Shown here one piece after another: positions 51,171 to 58,560 of a stretch of 64,000 nucleotides of DNA (its first letter is position 1; every line of letters begins with the position of its first letter). This DNA is from Streptomyces sp. WM6386 (GTDB taxonomy: Bacteria; Actinomycetota; Actinomycetes; Streptomycetales; Streptomycetaceae): contig NZ_JXTE01000004.1 in the NCBI RefSeq assembly GCF_000972385.1, positions 62,001 to 126,000 of the forward strand, written 5' to 3'. The notes below the pieces were generated by a model, which was given only the letters and a program-made list of their open reading frames with translations, had not been told where the DNA came from and ran no database searches. Both the position numbers and the translations under genes were made by a program.

Positions 51171-51941
51171 ATGGAAGATCTCGGAGAGCCGCTCGCCGTC
51201 CTCGCCGCGGGCCTCGGTGCCGGTGCCGTCAACGCGGCCGTCGGGTCCGGGACGCTGATCAGCTTTCCGGTGCTGCTCGCGGTCGACCTGCCGCCGGTCA
51301 CGGCCGCGGTCTCCAACGCGCTCGGCCTGATCCCCGGTTCGATCAGCGCGGCCATCGGGTACCGACGGGAACTGGCGGGCCAGCACCGACGCATCCTCAC
51401 GTGGAGCGCCGGTGCCCTGGTGGGCGGCCTGACGGGTGCCACGCTGCTGCTCGCCCTGCCGGCCTCGGCGTTCGAACGGATCGTGCCGGTCCTGGTGGGC
51501 CTCGCGCTGGTGCTGGTCGTCCTCCAGCCGCTGATCGGCCGGCGACTGCGCGACCGTCGTACCCGCGAGGGCCGCACGGCGCCCGCCGACGGCGGCCCGC
51601 CGCTGATCGTCGGACTGACGCTGGCCAGTGTCTACGGCGGCTACTTCTCCGCCGCCCAGGGGATCATCTACGTCTCCCTGATGGGACTGCGCCTCGACGA
51701 CGGCCTGCAGCGCCTCAACGCCGTCAAGAACGTCCTCGTCGCCGTCGTCAACAGCGTCGCCGCGCTCTTCTTCCTCGTCGTCGCCGACTTCGACTGGACG
51801 GCCGTCGCCCTGCTCGCGGTCGGCTCCGCCGTGGGCGGGCAGGCCGGAGCGGCGGCGGGCCGCCGTCTGCACCCGGCGGTCCTGCGCGGACTGATCGTGG
51901 TGGTGGGTACGGCGGCCATCGTCCAGTTGTCCGTCCGCTGA
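51171..51941 (+). CDS. TSUP-family permease (TauE/SafE)
   Basis: A 256-residue membrane protein with about eight helices in the two-repeat pattern of the sulfite exporter/TauE-SafE family. The repeat motifs are AAGLGAGAVNAAVGSGTLISFP (split over the first helices) and VYGGYFSAAQGIIYVSLMGL. It probably exports sulfite, sulfoacetate or a related anion; the substrate is not determined. It is convergent with the VanZ gene, two bases from its stop. Confidence 0.9.
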   Translation: MEDLGEPLAVLAAGLGAGAVNAAVGSGTLISFPVLLAVDLPPVTAAVSNALGLIPGSISAAIGYRRELAGQHRRILTWSAGALVGGLTGATLLLALPASAFERIVPVLVGLALVLVVLQPLIGRRLRDRRTREGRTAPADGGPPLIVGLTLASVYGGYFSAAQGIIYVSLMGLRLDDGLQRLNAVKNVLVAVVNSVAALFFLVVADFDWTAVALLAVGSAVGGQAGAAAGRRLHPAVLRGLIVVVGTAAIVQLSVR

Positions 51942-51943
51942 CG

Positions 51944-52546
51944 TCAGCGGTGCACCGCCCGGCTCAGCCGCCGCCCCAGCAGGACGTAGCCGATCAGCGC
52001 CCCGGTGGTGTTGAGGATGACGTCGTCGATGTCGAAGGCCCGCCCGGTGATCATCGCACCCTGGGCGAACTCCACCAGCAGCATCACGACAGCCGTCAGC
52101 AGGAGCACGCGCAGGACGCCACGGGTGCGCGGGGCGAGCACGGGGACCAGTACGCCGAAGGGGATGCCGAGCAACAGGTTGCCGCCGATCTGCTTGGCGG
52201 CGTCCCGCAGTTCCGGCTGATCGAGATAGGCCCGCAGGGAACGGCCCGGGTGCAGATTGGTGTGGGTGAGCGACTCCGACGCGGGCGAGGGCTCCAGTGT
52301 GAGCCGGGCCAGCACGACGGCGAACGCCACCATGAACGCGAACGCGGCCACCATCGCCACGAAGCGGCGGACGAGCGCGAGGAGGCTGCGCTTCTCCTTC
52401 GGGGCGGTCCTCTCCTTCGGTGCCTTCTTCTTCGGGTCGGTCCCGGACTTCGCGGTCTCCGTCTTGGCGGTCCCGGACTTGGCGGTCCCGGTCTTGCCGG
52501 TGCGCAGGCGGAAAGCGGAGCGCGGACGTAAGGCTGTACGGGCCAT
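51944..52546 (-). CDS. VanZ-family membrane protein
   Basis: A 200-residue protein. The first 52 residues are a Lys/Thr-rich cytoplasmic tail with short tandem repeats (KTGTAKSGTAKTETAKSGTD) encoded by an imperfect DNA repeat. The rest has four to five transmembrane helices with the VanZ block NLLLGIPFGVLVPVLAPRTRG and AQGAMITGRAFDIDDVILNT. VanZ proteins give low-level teicoplanin resistance in enterococci, but most homologues are of unknown role. It stands alone. Confidence 0.88.
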   Translation of the reverse strand: MARTALRPRSAFRLRTGKTGTAKSGTAKTETAKSGTDPKKKAPKERTAPKEKRSLLALVRRFVAMVAAFAFMVAFAVVLARLTLEPSPASESLTHTNLHPGRSLRAYLDQPELRDAAKQIGGNLLLGIPFGVLVPVLAPRTRGVLRVLLLTAVVMLLVEFAQGAMITGRAFDIDDVILNTTGALIGYVLLGRRLSRAVHR

Positions 52547-52783
52547 GCGGTCCTCCAGTCTTCAACTTCCCTGCGTCGTAAGGCGATTACCCGCGATCGA
52601 GCCGACAATGCGGCCGCGCCCCCGGCGGGTCGGGAGCACCCGCAGTTTCCCTTCGTGCGGGCGGGGCACTCCGGGACCGGACCCGCGCGCGCCGCCACCG
52701 CCCGCCCCCGCCACGGTGTTTGGATGGCGTGAAAGCCGCACCAGGGGTCATTTCGGTGGAGGCAGGGCCCGAGGAGGTGGCGC

Positions 52784-52966
52784 ATGGACCGGCGTACGAC
52801 ACTGCTCACCGCGGCCGAGGTCCTGGCCTGGTGGATCGCGCTCACCGCGCTGTGGCTGGTCCTCGTCAGCGCGGTGGACACCCTGGAGTTCGTGGTCGGC
52901 ACGGCCGCCGCGGCCGTGGGGGCGCTCGCGGCGACCGCCGCGCGGCGGGTGGTGACCGTCCGGTGA
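52784..52966 (+). CDS. Mrp/Mbh antiporter subunit, MrpE-like (short)
   Basis: A 60-residue membrane peptide with two hydrophobic segments (AWWIALTALWLVLVSAV and VVGTAAAAVGALAATAA). It resembles only the N-terminal part of MrpE/MbhA, whose full length is near 150 residues, so it is short for the family. GGAGG lies six bases before the ATG. Its stop overlaps the next gene by GTGA, and it leads a six-gene overlapping operon. Confidence 0.7.
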   Translation: MDRRTTLLTAAEVLAWWIALTALWLVLVSAVDTLEFVVGTAAAAVGALAATAARRVVTVR

Positions 52967-53415
52967 ACGGCTGGACCCTCGTCGCGACCGTCGCCCTCGG
53001 CGCGGGCGTCGGGGCGACCGTGTGGGGCGTCGCCACCGGCCCGCTGCGCCGCCGGGTCGTGGCCCAGAACCTGTCCACCGCCCTGGCCTGCCCGGCCCTC
53101 CTGCTGCTCGCGCGAGGCTACGACCGTCCGTCCTACGTCGATCTCGCCCTGGTCCTCGCCCTGCTCGGCCCGGTCGGCACCCTCGTCTTCGCCCGGCTGC
53201 TCGCCGACGAACTGGACGAGGACCCGCCACATGCCTGGGGCCTCACCTGGGCGGTGGCCGGCTTCGGCGCCGCGGTCGTCCTGGCGCTGTGCGTGGCCGA
53301 AGGGCCGAGCCGGGCCATGGCGAAGCTCCTGGCCACCGGCGCGCTGCTGATCGGCGGCAACGTCGTGGCCTCCCGCGCGCTGTCCGGCGGATTCGGCGGG
53401 GTGCGCCGTGGCTGA
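52963..53415 (+). CDS. Mrp/Mbh antiporter subunit, MrpF-like with possible MrpG-like half
   Basis: A 150-residue membrane protein. The first half matches MrpF/MbhB (VVAQNLSTALACPALLLLAR, YVDLALVLALLGPVGTLVFA). The second half (GPSRAMAKLLATGALLIGGN) is weakly like the end of MrpG/MbhC, so this may be a fusion of the two small subunits. It overlaps both neighbours. Confidence 0.7.
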   Translation: MNGWTLVATVALGAGVGATVWGVATGPLRRRVVAQNLSTALACPALLLLARGYDRPSYVDLALVLALLGPVGTLVFARLLADELDEDPPHAWGLTWAVAGFGAAVVLALCVAEGPSRAMAKLLATGALLIGGNVVASRALSGGFGGVRRG

Positions 53416-53668
53416 CGCCGTCATGGCCGTCGCACTGCTGCTCGTCGCCGCGACCGCCACCACGGCCGTGGCGGTCCGCGACCCCGTGCGCCAAGCCCTC
53501 GTCCTGTCCGTCCTCGGAGTGGTGCTGGCCGTGCTCTTCACCGTGCTCCAGGCACCCGATGTCGGACTCTCGCAACTCGCGGTGGGCTCCGCGCTGACCC
53601 CGCTGCTGCTTCTGCTCGCCGTGCACAAGGTCAGGCGGCGCCCGCGGCGGAAGGGACGCCAGGAGTGA
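53408..53668 (+). CDS. MbhD-type (DUF4040) antiporter subunit
   Basis: An 86-residue membrane protein with three helices and the DUF4040/MbhD pattern DPVRQALVLSVLGVVLAVLF, PDVGLSQLAVGSALTPLLLL. In MrpA-containing systems this unit is fused to the end of MrpA; here it is separate, as in archaeal Mbh operons. It starts at GTG 53408, overlapping the previous stop. Confidence 0.82.
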   Translation: MADAVMAVALLLVAATATTAVAVRDPVRQALVLSVLGVVLAVLFTVLQAPDVGLSQLAVGSALTPLLLLLAVHKVRRRPRRKGRQE

Positions 53669-54405
53669 ACCGCCGCACCCGGCTCGGGCTCGTGGCCGTC
53701 GGCGGCACGGGGCTCGCCGCGCTGCTCGGTGCCGCCTGTTTCGAACTGCCCGCCTTCGGCGGCGACCGGCACCCCTACGGCGACCGGGCCGTACAGGCCT
53801 CTCTCGCCCGGCACACCGCCAACACGATCTCCTCCGTCAACTTCGACCAGCGGGCCTTCGACACCCTCGGCGAGATGAGCATCCTGTTCGCGGCCGTCCT
53901 CGGCTGTGTCGTCCTGCTGCGCCAGACCCGCGACGAACACCGCGCCCGCCCCGAACCCGAGCCCGTGGCCCTGCCCGTGCGCCGGTACGCCCTGGTCGTC
54001 CTGCCCGTCGCCCTGCTCACCGGCCTCTACGTCATCGCCCACGGCCAGCTCAGCCCCGGCGGTGGCTTCCAGGGCGGGGTCGTCGCCGCGACCTCCCTGC
54101 ACCTGCTCTACCTGGGCGCCGACTACCGCGCCCTGGAACGCATCCGCCCCGTCGGTCTGTACGAGGTCGGCGACGCCCTCGCCGTCTCCGCCTACCTCGT
54201 CACCGGCATCGCGGGCCTGGTCGGCGCGAGCGCGTTCCTCGCCAACACCCTGCTGCCGTACGGCACGTTCAACACGCTCTCCTCCGCAGGCATCGTCCCG
54301 CTGCTCAACGCGGCCATCGGCATGGAGGTCGCCTGCGCGGTCGTGGTGCTTCTCGCCCGCTTCCTGGACCAGTCCGTCGAGATCGAGGAGGGGGAGGGGA
54401 AATGA
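53665..54405 (+). CDS. MbhE/MrpB fused antiporter subunit
   Basis: A 246-residue membrane protein. Residues 40-95 look like MbhE (TANTISSVNFDQRAFDTLGE, MSILFAAVLGCVVLLRQTRD). Residues 105-240 are an MrpB domain (LLTGLYVIAHGQLSPGGGFQ, GGVVAATSLHLLYL). It overlaps its neighbours at both ends. It is part of the membrane arm of a cation/proton antiporter. Confidence 0.85.
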   Translation: MNRRTRLGLVAVGGTGLAALLGAACFELPAFGGDRHPYGDRAVQASLARHTANTISSVNFDQRAFDTLGEMSILFAAVLGCVVLLRQTRDEHRARPEPEPVALPVRRYALVVLPVALLTGLYVIAHGQLSPGGGFQGGVVAATSLHLLYLGADYRALERIRPVGLYEVGDALAVSAYLVTGIAGLVGASAFLANTLLPYGTFNTLSSAGIVPLLNAAIGMEVACAVVVLLARFLDQSVEIEEGEGK

Positions 54406-54752
54406 TGGACGTCCTTCCGTACCTGGTCGCGGTATGGATCTTCCTGGTGGGCTGCTACGGCCTCGCGACCAGTCGCAATCTGATCCACGCCGTCGGCTGT
54501 CTGTCCGTGTGCCAGTCCGCCACCTACGTCCTGCTGCTGGCCGTCGGCTACCGCGACGACGCCACCGCACCCGTCTTCTCCGATCTCAAGCCCGGCTCCC
54601 GGCCCGTCGTCGATCCCGTCGTCCAGGCGCTGGCCCTCACCGACGTCGTGGTCGGCGCCACCGTCACCGCCCTGCTCCTCGCGCTCGTCGTGCAGGTCTC
54701 CAAACGGCACGGCACGATCGACCCCGACGAACTCTCGGAGCTGCGCGGCTGA
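54402..54752 (+). CDS. MrpC (MnhC, NuoK-like) antiporter subunit
   Basis: A 116-residue protein with three helices in the NuoK/MrpC pattern (LPYLVAVWIFLVGCYGLATS, NLIHAVGCLSVCQSATYVLL, QALALTDVVVGATVTALLLA). The conserved acidic residue of the third helix appears as Asp in ALTDVV. It overlaps the genes on either side by four bases or fewer. Confidence 0.88.
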   Translation: MMDVLPYLVAVWIFLVGCYGLATSRNLIHAVGCLSVCQSATYVLLLAVGYRDDATAPVFSDLKPGSRPVVDPVVQALALTDVVVGATVTALLLALVVQVSKRHGTIDPDELSELRG

Positions 54753-56515
54753 TGAACGGCCTGCTGCCCCTCCTCGTCGCCGTTCCCCTGCTCGGGGCCG
54801 CCCTGCTGGTCGCCGGGGGCCGCCGGCTGCCCCGGGCGGCCGCGGAGTCCACGGCCTGCGCCGTCTGCGCCGTCTGCGCCGGCCTGGCGATCGTGCTGCT
54901 CCTCAACTCCTCGCCGCCCATGGTCGAGTGGGCCGGTGGCTGGATCCCCGTGAACGGCGAGAGCGTCGGAATCGTCCTGATCGGGGACGGCCCGGGACTC
55001 GGCATGGCCGCCCTCGCCTCGCTGCTGACACTCGCGGCCCTGATCTACTCCTGGCACTACTTCGACGAACCGCCGCGCCGCCACGCCGGCTCCTTCCCCG
55101 GGCTGATGCTGCTCTTCCAGGGCGGCATGTGCGGGTTCGCGATCGCGGGCGACCTGTTCAACGCGTTCGTGTGGTTCGAGTTGATGAGCGTCGTCGCGTA
55201 CGCCCTGACCGGCACCCGCGTCGAGGAGGCCAAGGCCGTGCAGGGCGCCCTGACCTTCGCGGTCGTCACCTCGCTCGGCGCGTACGCCATGCTCATGGGC
55301 ATCGCCCTGCTGTACGCGCGCACCGGCCGGCTGGCGATGACACAGATCGGCCGTGGGCTCGACACGCACGGACCACCCGACGCACTCGTCCTCGCCGCCT
55401 TCGTCCTGGTCCTGACCGGGCTCCTGGTGAAGGCCGCCGCCGTGCCGTTCCACTTCTGGCTGCCGGACGCACACGCCGTCGCCCCGACCCCCGTGTGCAT
55501 GCTGCTGTCGGGCGTCATGGTCGAACTCGGCACGTACGGCGTCTGGCGGGTGTACAGCACCGTCTTCTCCGGACCCGGCGGCGTCCCGGCCGCCGACCTG
55601 ACACGGCTGCTCGTCGTGCTCGGCGTGCTGACGGCGGCGACCGGCGCGGTCATGTGCTGGTACCAACGGCACATCAAACGGCTGCTCGCCTACTCGACCG
55701 TCGCCCACACCGGGCTGTTCCTCATCGGCATCGGCGTCCTCACACCGGAGGCCGACGACGGGGTCGCCCTGTATGTGCTGGGCCACGCCGGAGTGAAGGC
55801 GGCCCTGTTCGCCTGCGCCGGCATCCTCCTCGACCGCTGCGGCAGCGTCGACGAGCACGCGCTGCACGGAAAGGCACGCCGACTGCGGGGCGTCGCCGTG
55901 CTGTTCACCGTCGGTGCGCTCGGTCTCGCCGGGCTGCCGCCCTTCGGCACGGCCCTCGGAAAGGCCGTCACCGAGGAGGCCGCGGGAGGTCCGCTGACCG
56001 TGCTGTACGTCGTCACGAGCGCGGTGACGGCCGGTGCGGTGCTGCGGGTCGCCGCGCGCGTGTTCCTCGGGCTCGGCCCGAAGCCGGACAAGGACGGCGC
56101 ATACGAGACGACCGGTGCCGGGGAGCGGCCCGAGACCGGGCGGCGACTGCGCCGGGTTCCGGACACCATGGCGGCGGTCCCGGCGGTGCTGCTCGCCGCG
56201 GCGCTCGCCGTCGGGGTGGCACCCGGCTTCGCCGACGTGGTGGCCCACGCCGTGAACGAAGCCGGGTCCGGAGGTGTCGTCGTCGCCTCCGTGCACTGGA
56301 CCTCGGCCGGAGTGCTGCTCGGACTCGTCTCGACGGCGCTGGCCGTGGGCCTCGCCGCCGTGGCGGTCACCCGCCCGAAGCTGCTCGCCGCACCGGGCTG
56401 GGCGCTGTCGCTGCGGCGCCTGCAGTCCGGGCACATCGGGGACTACGTGGCCTGGTTGCTGGTGGGCGCCGCACTGCTCGGCGCCCTGGCCCTGCCGGGG
56501 ATCATGACCTCCTGA
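54752..56515 (+). CDS. MrpD (MnhD, NuoN/NuoL-like) antiporter subunit
   Basis: A 587-residue membrane protein of the proton-conducting antiporter family. Conserved features are GDLFNAFVWFELMSVVAYAL (helix with the key Glu), VKAAAVPFHFWLPDAHAVAP and IKRLLAYSTVAHTGLFLIGI. About fourteen transmembrane helices are expected. It starts one base into the mrpC stop (TGATG). It is the only large antiporter subunit of the operon; no MrpA is present. Confidence 0.92.
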   Translation: MNGLLPLLVAVPLLGAALLVAGGRRLPRAAAESTACAVCAVCAGLAIVLLLNSSPPMVEWAGGWIPVNGESVGIVLIGDGPGLGMAALASLLTLAALIYSWHYFDEPPRRHAGSFPGLMLLFQGGMCGFAIAGDLFNAFVWFELMSVVAYALTGTRVEEAKAVQGALTFAVVTSLGAYAMLMGIALLYARTGRLAMTQIGRGLDTHGPPDALVLAAFVLVLTGLLVKAAAVPFHFWLPDAHAVAPTPVCMLLSGVMVELGTYGVWRVYSTVFSGPGGVPAADLTRLLVVLGVLTAATGAVMCWYQRHIKRLLAYSTVAHTGLFLIGIGVLTPEADDGVALYVLGHAGVKAALFACAGILLDRCGSVDEHALHGKARRLRGVAVLFTVGALGLAGLPPFGTALGKAVTEEAAGGPLTVLYVVTSAVTAGAVLRVAARVFLGLGPKPDKDGAYETTGAGERPETGRRLRRVPDTMAAVPAVLLAAALAVGVAPGFADVVAHAVNEAGSGGVVVASVHWTSAGVLLGLVSTALAVGLAAVAVTRPKLLAAPGWALSLRRLQSGHIGDYVAWLLVGAALLGALALPGIMTS

Positions 56516-56553
56516 TCAGGTCGCGAAGGAGACGATCAGGTCCCGAACGACAC
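56514..56553. repeat. 20-bp tandem duplication at the DUF4230 stop
   Basis: Two adjacent 20-bp units (56514-56533 and 56534-56553) agree at 17 of 20 positions. On the minus strand each ends a reading in VSF(G/A)T-stop, so the terminal codons and stop of the DUF4230 gene are duplicated just past the gene. Confidence 0.75.
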
Positions 56554-57198
56554 GCGCACCTCCTTGAAGCCGAGGGAGCTCAGCAGGCCTTCGAGCATGT
56601 CGGTGGTGTTGGTCTCGGCGCGTTTGGTCAGCCCGCTGTCCTTCGCCGCGTCACCGATGTGCTTCGTCGCCAGCTTCTGCACGGCCTGTTCGCCGTTCGG
56701 GTTGTCCGAGAACAGGTCGCCCAGCCGGTCCAGGAGACCCCGCTGCTTGGACACCGCGTAGGAGCGGTCGGTGTCCAGGGCGGGCTTGCCCAGCTGCGCG
56801 TGCGGCAGGTGCAGCGTGGCCGTCGTGCGGTCCTCGTTGACCGTCACGTCGTCCTTGGCCACCTTGCCGAGGTCGACATACGCGTCGACGGTGCCCGCCC
56901 CGACGTACAGGGTGCGGGTGCCGCGGATCGCGTCGGGCAGGTACTTGGCGTCCTTCTCCAGGTCCACGACCACCTGGAAGTTGCCGGAGGCGGCGTCGTA
57001 GCGGCTGAGGTCCTGGATGGACTCCAGGAGTGCGGGACCCGAGCGGTCATGCGTCTCGGTGCCGAACAGGTCCTTGAGGCCCGGGAGCACGCTCAGCCGG
57101 ATGCCGGCGAAGAACACGATGAGCACCAGTACGACGGCGCTCACCAACTTCGCCCAGCCGGGCATGCGCTTGGACATGCGCCTGATGGGAGTCGTCAT
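56536..57198 (-). CDS. DUF4230 family protein
   Basis: A 220-residue protein with one N-terminal membrane anchor (LVSAVVLVLIVFFAGIRLS) and an extracellular or surface DUF4230 domain (LLESIQDLSRYDAASGNFQV; KYLPDAIRGTRTLYVGAGTV, DAYVDL). The family is of unknown function, present in many actinobacteria. It is convergent with the Mrp-type operon and probably independent of it. Confidence 0.88.
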   Translation of the reverse strand: MTTPIRRMSKRMPGWAKLVSAVVLVLIVFFAGIRLSVLPGLKDLFGTETHDRSGPALLESIQDLSRYDAASGNFQVVVDLEKDAKYLPDAIRGTRTLYVGAGTVDAYVDLGKVAKDDVTVNEDRTTATLHLPHAQLGKPALDTDRSYAVSKQRGLLDRLGDLFSDNPNGEQAVQKLATKHIGDAAKDSGLTKRAETNTTDMLEGLLSSLGFKEVRVSFGT

Positions 57199-57340
57199 GC
57201 GACGGCCCTCCTTCCTACTGTTCGAATTCCCTCCAAAACCCTTGTCAGACCGAAGCGTTGGCCGATTGCCACCGCTGACGGAGGCACGGACGGCGCACTA
57301 GCGTGGTAAGCCTTCCCAACCGGCGCTTCTGGAGATCCGA

Positions 57341-58531
57341 ATGAGTCCAGACAGCACATCCCGGCCCCTCTGCCCCATGCACCGCAGCAGCCTCCCCGAG
57401 CACGGGCCGCCCCGCCTCGGCACGCTCGCGACCGGCACCCCGGTGTGGCTCGTGACCCGGTACGCCGAGGTGCGTCAGGTGCTCATGGACCCCCGCTTCG
57501 ACCGGAGCTCCCTGCACGCCCCGAACGCCCCGCCCCTGCTCGTCGTCCCCAACCTGCTGGACGACCCCAACGGACTGATCAACCAGGACGGCCCCGCCCA
57601 TCAGTTGCTCCGCGGCACCGTGCAGCGGGCGTTCACACCGCGGGCCATCGCCCGCTGGCGGCCCTGGGTGGGCTCCGTGGTCGCCTCGCTGCTCGACGAG
57701 TTCGCCGCACAGCCACAACCGGCCGACATCATCGAGGGATTCACCCGGCCGCTGCCCGTGTCGGTGATCTGCCGGCTGATGGGCCTGGACCACGTGGACC
57801 GCGAACGGATCCGGCACTGGGCCGACCACGCCCTGTCCGGCGGCGCGCACCAGGTGGATGAAGTGGTCGAGGCGATGACGGAGTTCGGCATGTTCGCCGC
57901 CGGGCTGATCGCCGAGCGGCGCAAGGAACCGGGCGACGACCTGGTGAGCGGTCTCGTGGCGGCCGGCGACGAGCTGGGGATCGAGGAACGGCGGTTGATC
58001 ACCCTGGTCTGCGGGCTGGTCGTGGCCGGACACGAGACCACCATGACCTCGCTCGGCAACGCCGTCGTCTACCTCCTCACCGACGGACGGGACGGGTGGC
58101 CGCTGCTCGCCCGCGACGAGGAGTCCGCGGCGGTCGCGGCCGAACAGCTGCTGCGCACCGTCCCGCTCAGTGAGGGAAAGGTGCTGCCGGGGCTGATCCG
58201 CCGTGCGGTCGAGGACGTCGAGGTCGGCGGGGTGCTGATCCCCGCGGGCGGTGTGGTCGCCCTCCAGACCAACACCGCGAGCCGCGACCCCGACGTCTTC
58301 CCGCCCGGACCGCCCGATCTCTCCGCCCCCCTGACCTCGCCGAGCATCACCTTCGGCGCCGGCCCTCACCACTGCCTCGGCGCCTGGCTCGCCCGCCTGG
58401 AACTCGAACTCGCCCTGCACCACCTGGCCGCGCGCTTCCCGGGGCTACGGGCCGAGTTCACACCGGAGACGATCGAATGGCGGGTGGGGCAGATGACGCG
58501 CAGCCCGCTGCATCTGCCCGTGTCGTGGTGA
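57341..58531 (+). CDS. Cytochrome P450 with QxxR in place of ExxR
   Basis: A 396-residue bacterial P450. The I-helix is GLVVAGHETTMTSLGNAVVY and the heme-ligand loop ITFGAGPHHCLGAWLARLEL with its Cys. At the K-helix most P450s have EELLR (ExxR); here the sequence is AEQLLRT, so the near-invariant Glu is Gln. From memory, CYP157-family enzymes of Streptomyces also deviate here. GGAG precedes the ATG by five bases. No redox partner gene lies nearby and the substrate is unknown. Confidence 0.9.
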   Translation: MSPDSTSRPLCPMHRSSLPEHGPPRLGTLATGTPVWLVTRYAEVRQVLMDPRFDRSSLHAPNAPPLLVVPNLLDDPNGLINQDGPAHQLLRGTVQRAFTPRAIARWRPWVGSVVASLLDEFAAQPQPADIIEGFTRPLPVSVICRLMGLDHVDRERIRHWADHALSGGAHQVDEVVEAMTEFGMFAAGLIAERRKEPGDDLVSGLVAAGDELGIEERRLITLVCGLVVAGHETTMTSLGNAVVYLLTDGRDGWPLLARDEESAAVAAEQLLRTVPLSEGKVLPGLIRRAVEDVEVGGVLIPAGGVVALQTNTASRDPDVFPPGPPDLSAPLTSPSITFGAGPHHCLGAWLARLELELALHHLAARFPGLRAEFTPETIEWRVGQMTRSPLHLPVSW

Positions 58532-58560
58532 CAGGGAGGGTTGCGTGGTGACAACGTGCC

